DNA of 64,000 bases from Flavobacterium succinicans (GTDB taxonomy: Bacteria; Bacteroidota; Bacteroidia; Flavobacteriales; Flavobacteriaceae): positions 124,001-188,000 of the forward strand of contig NZ_JMTM01000046.1 of NCBI RefSeq assembly GCF_001662485.1. The letters are read 5' to 3'. The notes under the pieces are model-generated. The model saw nothing but the letters and a program-made list of their open reading frames with translations, ran no database searches and had not been told where the DNA came from. Positions 50,827 through 59,629 of the stretch are shown one piece after another. The position numbers and the translations under genes are program-made. Numbering within the stretch: position 1 is the stretch's first letter; every line of letters begins with the position of its first letter.

Positions 50827-52120
50827 AATAATTTTTTTATTAGTAGCGCTCTTTTTTTGCTGTTTGACTCTTTTGGGGCAAGAGCAGCGTTGGTCATTAC
50901 AGCAATGTATAGAAGCGGGAAAGAAAACTTCCATCGCCATTAAAATTCAGCAGTTGGATATAAAGAAGGTACAAAAAGAACATAATTCAGTTGGGAATCA
51001 ATTTTTACCTGCCATTTTTTTTACTGGAAATCAAAGTTATAATTTTGGTTCATCCATTAATCCTTCCACCAATGGAAGAGAAAGTTTAAATATTCAAAAC
51101 GATAGTTTTAATTTGAACGCGCAAATGAGTTTGCTCGATTTTAAAGCTTTTGCGAATGCTCAAAAAAGTAAAATAGCTATTGAACTTTCTAAAGAAACTT
51201 TAAAAGTTATTGAAAACGAATACCAACTTCAAATTTTGGAAAGCTTTTATCAAGCGCTTTTTACCCAAGAATTACTTAAAATTCAAGAGGAGCAATTCAA
51301 GAATGCTGAATTTAATCTGGAAAGAGTGAAAAAAGAGGTGGCTATTGGTGCCAAATCAAAAAGTGATTGGTACGATATGCAATTAAGTTTCGCTCAAGAA
51401 GAGAAAAGGATAGTAGAGACTAAACAATTGTTGGGGTTTCAAAAGAAGCAACTTTTTCAGTTAATTAATACAGAAAATAGTGCCATAGAAGCTGTTGTCT
51501 TGAGTGATATAATGCAAACAACTTTGAACCAAAAAATGACAATTGATAATAATCCAAAATTGCGGTATGCGAAGTTAAATTACAAAAGTAGTTTAGCGGA
51601 CGCTAAATTGGAAAGAGCTAATAATTTACCTTCTTTGATTTCCTTTTATGGCTTTTCTACTTTTTATTTCAAAACACTTAATCAACTCAATGGTCAAACC
51701 ATAGATTTTGCAAAACAAATTAAGGATAATAAAAATCAACAGCTTGGAATCCAGCTTAATGTTCCAGTGTTTAATGGTTTTCGTGCATCGAAAAGATTTT
51801 CTGCCATGAAAATTGAAGCCGAAAAAACAAAATTATTAATAGAACAAGAGACCTTAAAAGTTAAAAATCAAATTGAACTTGAGCATCAGAATAAACAAAA
51901 TTACATCAAACTCTCAGCAAAGTTGCAAGAAATGAAAGGTTTTGCAGAAGCTTCTTTTCGATCATCGCAAGCCAAGTTTTCAAGCGGTATCATTGATGCA
52001 GTTGTTTTTTCGTCTGTAAAAAATCAATGGCTTGCCACGGCATATGATTTGTTAAAAAATCAGTTACTTGTAAAGTACGTTGATCAAAAAATTACACTGC
52101 TTAAAGGTGAAATGTATTAA
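50819..52120 (+). CDS. TolC-family outer-membrane channel
   Basis: This protein has 433 residues with a signal peptide (MNKIIFLLVALFFCCLTLLG) and two repeats of long helices with a short barrel segment each, rich in KxEL/NQ heptads (for example EEQFKNAEFNLERVKKEVAI, RASKRFSAMKIEAEKTKLL). TolC channels carry exports through the outer membrane. It is the last gene of the exporter operon, overlapping the permease gene by 8 bases. Confidence 0.92.
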   Translation: MNKIIFLLVALFFCCLTLLGQEQRWSLQQCIEAGKKTSIAIKIQQLDIKKVQKEHNSVGNQFLPAIFFTGNQSYNFGSSINPSTNGRESLNIQNDSFNLNAQMSLLDFKAFANAQKSKIAIELSKETLKVIENEYQLQILESFYQALFTQELLKIQEEQFKNAEFNLERVKKEVAIGAKSKSDWYDMQLSFAQEEKRIVETKQLLGFQKKQLFQLINTENSAIEAVVLSDIMQTTLNQKMTIDNNPKLRYAKLNYKSSLADAKLERANNLPSLISFYGFSTFYFKTLNQLNGQTIDFAKQIKDNKNQQLGIQLNVPVFNGFRASKRFSAMKIEAEKTKLLIEQETLKVKNQIELEHQNKQNYIKLSAKLQEMKGFAEASFRSSQAKFSSGIIDAVVFSSVKNQWLATAYDLLKNQLLVKYVDQKITLLKGEMY

Positions 52121-52246
52121 AGTGAGTTTGCCTATTTTTCTATCAATATTTTCAATTCAATCCTAATTGATTCCATTATTTTACTATTATCTTTGCAATC
52201 AAGAATCAGTCTTATTAAAAGGTAGACATCGGATAAATTTTTAAAC

Positions 52247-53374
52247 ATGAAATTAGATAGAAAAGAAATATTAAAAGCATTAGAAACCATTTCTATTGCT
52301 GGAGAAGGAAAAAACATGGTGGAAAGCGGAGCTGTTGCAAACGTGGTTACTTTTGGTGATGAAGTAGTGGTAGATTTAGTATTACACACACCTGCAATGC
52401 ATATTAAAAAACGTGCTGAAGACGATATTAAAAAAACAATTCTAGAAAAAGTTTCTGCCGAAGCAAAAATCAAAATTAACAGCAAAGTTGAGGTGCCTGA
52501 TAAACCTGAAATTAAAGGGAAAGCTATTCCTGGTATCAAGAATATCATTGCAGTCGCTTCTGGTAAAGGAGGCGTAGGAAAATCTACTGTTACAGCTAAT
52601 TTGGCTGTTTCTCTAGCCAAAATGGGATTCAGTGTTGGAGTTTTAGATGCTGATATCTACGGTCCATCAATGCCAATCATGTTTGATGTAGAAAATGAAA
52701 AGCCTATTTCTATCGAAGTAGATGGAAAATCAAAAATGAAACCGGTAGAAAGTTATGAAGTAAAAATGCTTTCAATAGGATTCTTTACATCTCCAAGTCA
52801 AGCGGTAATTTGGAGAGGGCCAATGGCTGCGAAAGCCTTGAATCAAATGATTTTTGATGCCAACTGGGGTGAATTGGATTTTATGCTAATCGATTTACCT
52901 CCGGGAACTGGTGATATTCACTTGTCTATTATGCAATCTTTGCCTGTGACAGGTGCTGTTGTAGTGAGTACACCACAAGCTGTAGCTTTGGCAGATGCAA
53001 GAAAAGGTGTAGCGATGTTCTTGTCTGAAGCAATCAATGTTCCAGTTCTGGGAATTATTGAAAACATGGCTTATTTTACACCACAAGAACTTCCTGAAAA
53101 TAAATACTATATTTTTGGTAAAGAAGGCGCAAGAGATTTAGCTGCCGATTTAAAGGTTCCTTTCTTGGGAGAAGTGCCAATTGTACAATCTATTCGTGAA
53201 GCAGGCGATTATGGACGTCCAGCTGCATTGCAAACGGATTCTATTATTGGAAGTGTTTTCGAAACCATTACTCGAAATGTAGTACAAGAAACGGTAAATA
53301 GAAATGAGCATTTACCAGCTACCGAAGCCATAAAAATTACAACCATGGCGGGTTGTTCAGCAGTAAAAAAATAA
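52247..53374 (+). CDS. Mrp/NBP35-type Fe-S cluster carrier ATPase
   Basis: This is a cytoplasmic scaffold protein of 375 residues. Residues 1-85 are an MIP18/DUF59 domain, then a MinD-like ATPase with the deviant Walker A SGKGGVGKST (105-114), LDADIYGPSMP and LIDLPPGTGDIH. A C-terminal Cys lies in TMAGCSAVKK. ApbC/Mrp proteins hold and pass Fe-S clusters. It is followed 60 bases later by an NfuA-type gene, which fits a Fe-S pair. A hairpin (TTCAGCCTTC with GAAGGTTGAA, 53385-53418) lies between them. Confidence 0.93.
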   Translation: MKLDRKEILKALETISIAGEGKNMVESGAVANVVTFGDEVVVDLVLHTPAMHIKKRAEDDIKKTILEKVSAEAKIKINSKVEVPDKPEIKGKAIPGIKNIIAVASGKGGVGKSTVTANLAVSLAKMGFSVGVLDADIYGPSMPIMFDVENEKPISIEVDGKSKMKPVESYEVKMLSIGFFTSPSQAVIWRGPMAAKALNQMIFDANWGELDFMLIDLPPGTGDIHLSIMQSLPVTGAVVVSTPQAVALADARKGVAMFLSEAINVPVLGIIENMAYFTPQELPENKYYIFGKEGARDLAADLKVPFLGEVPIVQSIREAGDYGRPAALQTDSIIGSVFETITRNVVQETVNRNEHLPATEAIKITTMAGCSAVKK

Positions 53375-53434
53375 TAATTAAAGGTTCAGCCTTCAGGAGA
53401 TTTTTTTGAAGGTTGAATTGTTAAACACTTCAAT

Positions 53435-53674
53435 ATGACAACAGAAGAATTAACCGAGAATGTAATTAAAGCATTGGATGAAATCAGACCATTTCTTAAA
53501 TCAGATGGAGGTGATATAACGCTCATTTCTATCGAGGAAGACAAACATGTAAAGGTAAGACTCGAAGGAGCTTGTACCAGTTGTAGTGTGAATCAAATGA
53601 CTTTGCGTGCAGGTGTGGAAACAACAATCAAAAAATTTGCACCTCAGATAGAAACAGTAGTGAATGTAGTGTAA
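53435..53674 (+). CDS. NifU C-terminal-domain protein (Nfu type)
   Basis: This 79-residue protein is a single Nfu domain with the cluster-binding CTSC motif (Cys47, Cys50) in LEGACTSCSVNQMTLRAGVE. It binds a 4Fe-4S cluster between two monomers and passes it to target proteins. Partner and order with the Mrp gene support a role in Fe-S supply. Confidence 0.93.
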   Translation: MTTEELTENVIKALDEIRPFLKSDGGDITLISIEEDKHVKVRLEGACTSCSVNQMTLRAGVETTIKKFAPQIETVVNVV

Positions 53675-53936
53675 GTTAAGCCGATGGGCTACTTTGAATT
53701 AAGTTCTTTGAGTAGAAATTTTTATGAAATGATTCGCTATTTTGATTTATTTTTTGGTTTTTTTGCTGATTTATCAAATAAATTGCATTAGTGTAAAATT
53801 GTTGTCATATTTAGGTTTTTTGTGTTGATTTTTTTTTATTTTGGTAAAAAATTATACAAAAAAATTCATTTTTGCATTCCGTGCTTCAATCAGGATGTAA
53901 ATGCATTTGAATTACTAACTTTAAACCTAACCAATT

Positions 53937-54407
53937 ATGAAAAAACAGTACTTTCTATTTATTTTACTATGGTCTTTAGGTACTAGCTTTGGACAAGAAC
54001 TCATTCAAGAAGCCTCTGTGAAAAGAGCTTATGTGGGTAATGATGGGGAGTTTCAAGATGCTTCTTTTGCTACACCAATTAATGTATTTTCTAACAGACA
54101 GGGGTATTTAAAAATTATTGGAGCAGAATTTTTAACTAAGTTCAGTGGGGATAAAGCCAAATTAGAAGAATATACAGCTTATAATTCTGCGGAATTAAAT
54201 TCTCAAACATTAGTGACTTCCAAAAATGAGAAAAATGGTTTGGTAACTACTACTTTTAAGGGAAAATTGGTGTATAAAACCATTGATGGGGTATATGCTC
54301 CAGATGTTTCGGTGGTATTTACCATCAATCAAGCGGATATCCTTCGTTTAAAAATCAGTAATAGTAAAAACAGTATAGAGTATATTTTAGATCTTCAGAT
54401 CAAATAA
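53937..54407 (+). CDS. hypothetical secreted protein
   Basis: This is a 156-residue protein with a signal peptide (MKKQYFLFILLWSLGTSFG) and a beta-rich body (YLKIIGAEFLTKFSG, LVYKTIDGVYAPDVSVVFTI). No family recognised. It begins after a 262-base gap that has no other clear feature. It ends 17 bases before the ferredoxin gene, so they may be co-transcribed. Confidence 0.68.
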   Translation: MKKQYFLFILLWSLGTSFGQELIQEASVKRAYVGNDGEFQDASFATPINVFSNRQGYLKIIGAEFLTKFSGDKAKLEEYTAYNSAELNSQTLVTSKNEKNGLVTTTFKGKLVYKTIDGVYAPDVSVVFTINQADILRLKISNSKNSIEYILDLQIK

Positions 54408-54424
54408 AAAAAGGAATTTTAATA

Positions 54425-54742
54425 ATGGATGTTTTAATAAAGATAAAAGATAGAGAAGGGGTTGTTCACGAATTGCAAGCGCCAACAGATATGGCTATGA
54501 ACATTATGGAATTGTGTAAAGCCTATGAGTTGCCAGTTGAGGGAACTTGCGGTGGAATGGCCATGTGTGCTTCTTGCCAATGTTATGTGCTCAATGAGGT
54601 GGAATTACCACCCATGGGTGATGATGAAGAAGCCATGCTGTCTGAAGCTTTTTATGTGAAATCTAATAGCCGTTTAGGTTGTCAAATTCCAATAACGGAA
54701 AGTCTTGAAGGACTTGAGCTAGAATTGGCTCCAGAAAATTAA
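54425..54742 (+). CDS. 2Fe-2S ferredoxin, adrenodoxin type
   Basis: This is a 105-residue electron carrier. The four cluster cysteines are Cys42, Cys48, Cys51 and Cys86 in EGTCGGMAMCASCQC and RLGCQIPI, spaced x5, x2 and far, as in adrenodoxin-type ferredoxins. These serve monooxygenases and Fe-S cluster assembly. Position close to Mrp and Nfu genes supports an Fe-S role. A weak hairpin (AGCCC with GGGGCT) lies after the stop. Confidence 0.93.
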   Translation: MDVLIKIKDREGVVHELQAPTDMAMNIMELCKAYELPVEGTCGGMAMCASCQCYVLNEVELPPMGDDEEAMLSEAFYVKSNSRLGCQIPITESLEGLELELAPEN

Positions 54743-54772
54743 AAGTTCAGCCCTGTCGATACGATGGGGCTT

Positions 54773-55540
54773 TTATTTTTGAACAATTACATTTGCTTTT
54801 GGTGTTAATCTTTCAACAAATAAAGAATAGGCTTTTTCCGAAGGGTGTAGGCCGTCTGGGGCTACCAAATAGGTTTCTTTTAGTCCTTGTCTTGTAATAT
54901 CAGTGATATTAATAAAGGTAATGCCATTAGCTTCGCAATAAGTTTTAGCAAATGTATTATAGCGGTCTAATTCAGTTGAAATTTTAGCTGCATTTCCTGT
55001 TTGTTGTCCAAAAGGAGTATAGGCATAATCGGGAATTGAAACCACGATAACATTGTCTTTTTTCCCTTTCGCTAAAGCGATGGCTGTTTGTGCCAATTGA
55101 GGAAACTCTCTTTCATAAATGATAAATTCCCTATTTTGATACTGGTTGTTGACACCAATAAGTAAGGTTACTAAGTTATGATCGGTAGTGGGTTGCTGTT
55201 CTTTAATCGCTTGGATTAGATTAGAAGTAGTCCAGCCTGTTTGTGCAATGATTTTTAGGTCTACGGATAAGCCAGGGATTGTTGCTTCAAGGTTTTTCTT
55301 TAGTTGCTCAGGGAAATGACACGTTGGACAAACACTTTGTCCAATGGTGTAACTATCTCCAAGTGCGATGTATGAAACTTTCTTACTTATTGGTTGTGAT
55401 GGTTGTTGAGATGTTGGACTACTTTCAGGTTTTGGATTAACCGATGGGTTTTCGGTAGAACATTGGTTGAAAAAAAACACTACAACTGCCAAAAGGAAGA
55501 ATTGTAGTGCTGTTTTTATATGTTTCGGAAAGTGTGCCAT
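54773..55540 (-). CDS. SGNH/GDSL hydrolase lipoprotein
   Basis: This is a 255-residue lipoprotein (signal ending VVFFFNQC, Cys27) with a Pro/Ser linker (28-52). The hydrolase domain has block I YIALGDSYTIG (nucleophile Ser63), block III GVNNQY and block V PDGLHPS (Asp-x-x-His). SGNH enzymes cleave esters of lipids, acetyl groups or arylesters; the substrate is not evident. It ends near the ferredoxin terminator region and starts 10 bases after the DUF3050 gene on the same strand. Confidence 0.88.
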   Translation of the reverse strand: MAHFPKHIKTALQFFLLAVVVFFFNQCSTENPSVNPKPESSPTSQQPSQPISKKVSYIALGDSYTIGQSVCPTCHFPEQLKKNLEATIPGLSVDLKIIAQTGWTTSNLIQAIKEQQPTTDHNLVTLLIGVNNQYQNREFIIYEREFPQLAQTAIALAKGKKDNVIVVSIPDYAYTPFGQQTGNAAKISTELDRYNTFAKTYCEANGITFINITDITRQGLKETYLVAPDGLHPSEKAYSLFVERLTPKANVIVQK

Positions 55541-55549
55541 ACCTGTTTT

Positions 55550-56332
55550 TTAAACGGTTTCCATCGTCAAACACAATTGTTCTTCGATACCGTTCCAAAG
55601 GCCTATTCTTTTTTCCAAGGCTAGGATCGAAATGGCTTCAACTTCTTCCCATTTTTTAGCATCATTTCCGCAAAGCTCGGTAATCATTTGCATCGCCATG
55701 GGTCCGTGTTCGTCTGCATCCAATTCGATGTGTCTTTCGAAATAGTAAATCAATTGTTTTAAATCCGTTTCTGGAAAGTTTTTTTGAAAGTTTTGCAAGA
55801 TTTCTGTGAACATACTAGGGATTAAATCTTCTCTTCCGAAGGTAAATGCAGCAGCTATTTCATGTGCTTTGCCATGTTCAATTACCTGAAAAGTAAAATC
55901 CAAAAATGATTTGATATTCGGATGTAGTTGACTTTTTTTAATAGCCACAAAAATATTTTGTATGGATTGTACTTCTTCTAGGAATGTGGCAATTCCTGTT
56001 GTACTTGCGCCACAAGCCTGCATGGCTTCTAGGTACATTTCAAAATGGCTTAAATGTCTTCCGTCTAGGCTAAGGTCGGTTTCTTCGGCCAAAACAATTT
56101 CGTTAATCAAATAACGAGTTTCTGGGTTGGGAGAAGCAAACCAAGGTGTTGTCGTGCACGTTAGTTTGGCTTGCAAAGCTTTCAAAAGCGACATAAAATC
56201 CCATACTGCATATACATGAGTTTCTAGGAAACAATGCAAATTTTCTAAGGTACGTACTTTATGGTATAAAGTGTGGTTCAAAAGTTGTTCCTTTTGCGTC
56301 GCTATTCTTGAATTGATGTAGGTAATGTTCAT
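55550..56332 (-). CDS. DUF3050 protein
   Basis: This is a cytoplasmic helical protein of 260 residues. The pattern LETHVYAVWDFMSLLKALQ, ETDLSLDGRHLSHFEMYLEA, GKAHEIAAAFTFGREDLIPS and FERHIELDADEHGPMAMQMI identifies DUF3050, a heme-oxygenase-like helical fold with conserved His and Asp/Glu residues that could hold a metal. No reaction is established to my knowledge. It probably forms an operon with the SGNH gene. Confidence 0.85.
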   Translation of the reverse strand: MNITYINSRIATQKEQLLNHTLYHKVRTLENLHCFLETHVYAVWDFMSLLKALQAKLTCTTTPWFASPNPETRYLINEIVLAEETDLSLDGRHLSHFEMYLEAMQACGASTTGIATFLEEVQSIQNIFVAIKKSQLHPNIKSFLDFTFQVIEHGKAHEIAAAFTFGREDLIPSMFTEILQNFQKNFPETDLKQLIYYFERHIELDADEHGPMAMQMITELCGNDAKKWEEVEAISILALEKRIGLWNGIEEQLCLTMETV

Positions 56333-56354
56333 TGGGATTTTTTTTTGTAAAAAT

Positions 56355-56386
56355 AAAAAAGCTTCCTGTTACCAAGAAGCTTCTTT
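56355..56386 (-). terminator. terminator after the acyl-CoA dehydrogenase gene
   Basis: AAAAAAGCTTC and GAAGCTTCTTT form a stem around TGTTACCA. On the minus strand a T run follows. Confidence 0.8.
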
Positions 56387-56421
56387 AATTGATTTTATAA
56401 ATACTTTAATAGTTGTTTATA

Positions 56422-57600
56422 TTATTTAAAAGCAGCAATTCCTGTGATGTCCATTCCTGTAATTAATAAATGAATATCGTGAGTGCCTTCATAGGTAATT
56501 ACCGATTCTAAGTTCATCATATGACGCATGATAGAATATTCGCCTGTGATTCCCATTCCGCCTAACATTTGTCTGGCTTCGCGAGCAATATGAATCGCCA
56601 TGTCAACATTATTTCTTTTAGCCATTGAGATTTGTGCCGAAGTCGCTCTGCCTTCATTTCTTAAGACGCCTAGTCTCCAAGTTAACAATTGCGCTTTGGT
56701 GATTTCAGTAATCATTTCGGCTAATTTTTTTTGTTGTAATTGAGTTCCTGCGATAGGTTTGTCAAATTGAATACGCTCTTTAGCATAACGCAAAGCGGTA
56801 TCATAACAATCCATAGCCGCGCCAATAGCGCCCCAAGCAATTCCGTAACGAGCAGAATCTAGGCAACCCAGCGGTGCGCCTAATCCTGATTTGTTTGGCA
56901 ACAAGTTTTCTTTTGGAACTTTTACATTATCAAAAATCAACTCTCCAGTAGCCGAAGCTCTCAAAGACCATTTGTTATGAGTTTCAGGAGTGGTGAATCC
57001 TTCCATGCCGCGTTCTACGATTAAACCGTGAATTCGTCCTTCTTCATTCTTTGCCCAAACTACAGCAATGTCTGCAAAAGGAGCGTTAGAAATCCACATT
57101 TTGGCACCATTTAATAAATAATGATCACCTTTGTCTTTGAAGTTGGTGGTCATTCCACCTGGGTTAGAGCCGTGGTCAGGTTCAGTCAATCCAAAACAGC
57201 CCATGAATTCTCCAGTGGCTAGTTTGGGTAAGTATTTCATGCGTTGTTCCTCGTTACCGTATTTCCAAATGGGATACATTACCAAAGATGACTGTACTGA
57301 TGAAGTAGAGCGCACGCCAGAATCCCCGCGTTCAATTTCTTGCATAATGAGTCCGTAGGATATTTGATCCAATCCAGCACCACCATATTCTACAGGAATG
57401 TAAGGACCAAAACCACCAATTTCTCCCAAACCTTTGATGATTTGTTTTGGAAATTCTGCTTTTTGAGCATAGTCTTCTATGATAGGGGATACTTCTCTTT
57501 TTACCCAAGCTCTTGCGGCGTCTCGGACTAACTTGTGTTCTTCGGTTAATAAATCGTCAAGATTATAGTAATCAGGAGATTGAAATAAGTCTGGTTTCAT
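56422..57600 (-). CDS. acyl-CoA dehydrogenase, glutaryl-CoA dehydrogenase type
   Basis: This FAD enzyme has 392 residues, the usual length. RSTSSVQSSLVMYPI (about 96-110) and LDSARYGIAWGAIGA are typical of glutaryl-CoA dehydrogenase rather than fatty acid enzymes. The catalytic base is Glu371 in ITYEGTHDIH. It oxidises and decarboxylates glutaryl-CoA to crotonyl-CoA in lysine and tryptophan breakdown. No other genes of that path are near. It has its own terminator at 56355. Confidence 0.9.
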   Translation of the reverse strand: MKPDLFQSPDYYNLDDLLTEEHKLVRDAARAWVKREVSPIIEDYAQKAEFPKQIIKGLGEIGGFGPYIPVEYGGAGLDQISYGLIMQEIERGDSGVRSTSSVQSSLVMYPIWKYGNEEQRMKYLPKLATGEFMGCFGLTEPDHGSNPGGMTTNFKDKGDHYLLNGAKMWISNAPFADIAVVWAKNEEGRIHGLIVERGMEGFTTPETHNKWSLRASATGELIFDNVKVPKENLLPNKSGLGAPLGCLDSARYGIAWGAIGAAMDCYDTALRYAKERIQFDKPIAGTQLQQKKLAEMITEITKAQLLTWRLGVLRNEGRATSAQISMAKRNNVDMAIHIAREARQMLGGMGITGEYSIMRHMMNLESVITYEGTHDIHLLITGMDITGIAAFK

Positions 57601-57793
57601 GGTTCGAAAATTTTATGGCAACAAATCTACATAAAGAAATATAACAAAACTATATAAAAATGTTATATTTTTTTAAATTCATTTCAAATTTATAGCTTTT
57701 TGAATTGCAATATAAAATTACATTTTAATTTAGAATTGGAATAGTGAAAATGTAAAAAAATCATTACTTATCAGCTAATTAGCAGGTCGGTAA

Positions 57794-58501
57794 CTACATC
57801 TTCAAATAAAAATCCTTAGTTAATTCAATATATTCAGGAGTATAGACGTGTCTTGCAGTTTCTATAACCAATTCGTCAATTGGTAAATCGGTAGTTTCAT
57901 TTCGGCTAAAGGCCAGTAAGCTACGTTTGATTTCCGTAGTTGGTGTTCCTTTTACACGAGTGATTTTCAAAGGATACAATTCGAATTCGTTGGCCAAAGC
58001 CATAAAGTTTTCTTCTTCTTTGAAGGGAATAATGACTGCAAAAATTCCGTTTTCTGAGAGCAATAAATCTGCCGCTTCAAGTAATTGCTCAAAGGGCATA
58101 GCGTCTTGAAATCGGGCTAAGTCGCGTGATTCATTTTCAGTTTTGTAATCTTCGGAATAGAAAGGTGGGTTGGAGACAATCAAATCGTATTCGTCTTCGG
58201 GTTCTTCTATAAATTCGTCCAAACCGGCATGAAAACAGAACAAACGATCGTTCCAAGGTGAGTTTTCAAAATTGTCTGTTGCTTGTTCGTAAGCCGCTTC
58301 GTCTATTTCTAAAGCATCAATTTGCTGTGCTGCGCTTCTTTGTGCCAACATCAAAGCGATGATGCCAGTTCCAGTACCAATATCTAAAATGCTGAAAGGA
58401 TGATTGTCAATAGGAGCCCAAGCGCCCAATAAAACACCATCGGTACCAATTTTCATAGCACAACGGTCTTGTTCAACAACGAATTGTTTAAATGTAAACA
58501 T
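57794..58501 (-). CDS. tRNA1(Val) (adenine-37-N6)-methyltransferase TrmN6/YfiC
   Basis: This is a SAM-dependent N6-adenine methylase of 235 residues. It has FVVEQDRCAMKIGTDGVLLG at the start, LDIGTGTGIIALMLAQR (SAM site), a second motif ALEIDEAAYEQA, and the catalytic SNPPF near residue 121. The product is m6A at position 37 of tRNA1(Val). Length and motifs agree with YfiC homologues. Confidence 0.92.
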   Translation of the reverse strand: MFTFKQFVVEQDRCAMKIGTDGVLLGAWAPIDNHPFSILDIGTGTGIIALMLAQRSAAQQIDALEIDEAAYEQATDNFENSPWNDRLFCFHAGLDEFIEEPEDEYDLIVSNPPFYSEDYKTENESRDLARFQDAMPFEQLLEAADLLLSENGIFAVIIPFKEEENFMALANEFELYPLKITRVKGTPTTEIKRSLLAFSRNETTDLPIDELVIETARHVYTPEYIELTKDFYLKM

Positions 58502-58518
58502 AAATTAAAATTCCAATT

Positions 58519-58538
58519 TTTTAAATTCCAAATTCCAA
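58519..58538. repeat. left perfect inverted repeat around the four-helix gene
   Basis: TTTTAAATTCCAAATTCCAA is the exact reverse complement of 59056-59075. The similarity continues to both sides with mismatches (about 58505-58541 against 59049-59089). Confidence 0.8.
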
Positions 58539-58656
58539 ATTAGAGAAATCATTTTTCTAATTGATTTTGTTTTCAAAATTAGATTAAATATTCTAATTCC
58601 CATTACTAGATATTTCAATTGATTATATTTGAGTTTAGATTAAAATTTTATATTTT

Positions 58657-59007
58657 ATGGAAAAACCATTTGATTTAGAAGAAAGAACTTTTTTGTTTGC
58701 AAAAGAATGTAGAATTTACATTCAGAAATTACCAAAAACAATTTCAAATATTGAAGATGGTAAACAATTAGTTAGATCTTCTGGCTCTGTTGGGGCTAAT
58801 TATATTGAAGCTAACGAAAAACTAGGAGAAAAAGATTTGTCTTTTCGATTAAAAATAGCCAGAAAAGAAGCTAAAGAATCCAAATATTGGCTTCGATTAT
58901 TACAAGAATTAAATCCAGAATTAAAATAAAATTCAGAAACTTTACTGTTTGAGGTGGAGGAATTAAGGAAAATTCTATCAGCGATAATAACGAAAATTAC
59001 AAAATAG
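58657..59007 (+). pseudogene. four-helix-bundle protein (S23 type), broken by an in-frame stop
   Basis: The first 90 codons encode the S23/four-helix-bundle pattern (FAKECRIYIQKLPKTI, LVRSSGSVGANYIEANEKLG, FRLKIARKEAKESKYWLRLL), a family first met within 23S rRNA intervening sequences. After ELNPELK a TAA (58927-58929) interrupts. Beyond it, in the same frame, 25 more sense codons continue the expected last helix (NSETLLFEVEELRKILSAII) to a TAG at 59005-59007. A full gene would be about 116 codons, the family's usual size. This is therefore a nonsense-truncated copy or, less likely, a site of readthrough. It is flanked by a perfect 20-base inverted repeat. Confidence 0.78.
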
Positions 59008-59055
59008 TCAAGTATTGTAATTTTTATTACACTTTTTCGGAATTTCCTTTTTGGA

Positions 59056-59075
59056 TTGGAATTTGGAATTTAAAA
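59056..59075. repeat. right perfect inverted repeat around the four-helix gene
   Basis: TTGGAATTTGGAATTTAAAA pairs exactly with 58519-58538. It lies just outside the end of the rimM gene. Confidence 0.8.
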
Positions 59076-59089
59076 TTTTGGAATTTCTT

Positions 59090-59614
59090 TTAAAGGTACA
59101 TCTCAATCAGTCCCTCAGGCAAATCCATGATGATTTTTTTGTTTTCTCGGTCTACTTTTACCAAGAAATGGTCAATCATTGGGATTAAGATTTCGGCGTC
59201 GCCCTTAAGTACTTCAAATAAAGGTTGTGCTGTAGTGTCGTTGATAGATTGAATTTCGCCAACAAATCCTAAACGTTGGTCTTCAATTTCAAATCCGATT
59301 ACTTCGTGAAAATAGAATTTGTTTCCGCTCAATTTGGGCAACATTTTTAAAGGAAGGTATAAATCGCTTCCAATGAGTGCATCAGCTTGTTCTTCGGTAG
59401 TAATGTCCTCAAAACGGATGCGTAGAAAGTCGTTTTTGTGCAGGGAACTACTTTCAATAAAAAAAGGAACCAAGTGTTTGTTGTGATCAACAAACACTGA
59501 TTCCAAGTTTTCGTATAACTCAGGTTCGTCTGTGTCTAGATAAGCTAGGACTTCCCCTTTGAAACTAAATTTTTTAGCGATTTTACCTAAATAGAAACAA
59601 TCTTCTTTACGCAT
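59090..59614 (-). CDS. rimM: ribosome maturation factor RimM
   Basis: This 174-residue protein acts in 30S maturation next to S19. The N-terminal RimM domain (YLGKIAKKFSFKGEVLAYLD, LVPFFIESSSLHKNDFLRIR, EEQADALIGSDLYLP) is followed by a PRC-barrel (FYFHEVIGFEIEDQRLGFVG, LIPMIDHFLVKVDRENKKII). It follows rpsP by 15 bases on the same strand, the usual order. Confidence 0.94.
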   Translation of the reverse strand: MRKEDCFYLGKIAKKFSFKGEVLAYLDTDEPELYENLESVFVDHNKHLVPFFIESSSLHKNDFLRIRFEDITTEEQADALIGSDLYLPLKMLPKLSGNKFYFHEVIGFEIEDQRLGFVGEIQSINDTTAQPLFEVLKGDAEILIPMIDHFLVKVDRENKKIIMDLPEGLIEMYL

Positions 59615-59629
59615 TGTCGCCTTGTAAAA

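Noticed and set aside
52132..52620. 162-residue frame on the minus strand
   Set aside because: It lies mostly antisense to the well-supported Mrp ATPase gene and has a Leu/Ser/Ala composition typical of shadow frames.
58930..59007. Separate small gene after the four-helix stop codon
   Set aside because: It is in frame with and completes the preceding domain, and has no start codon of its own.
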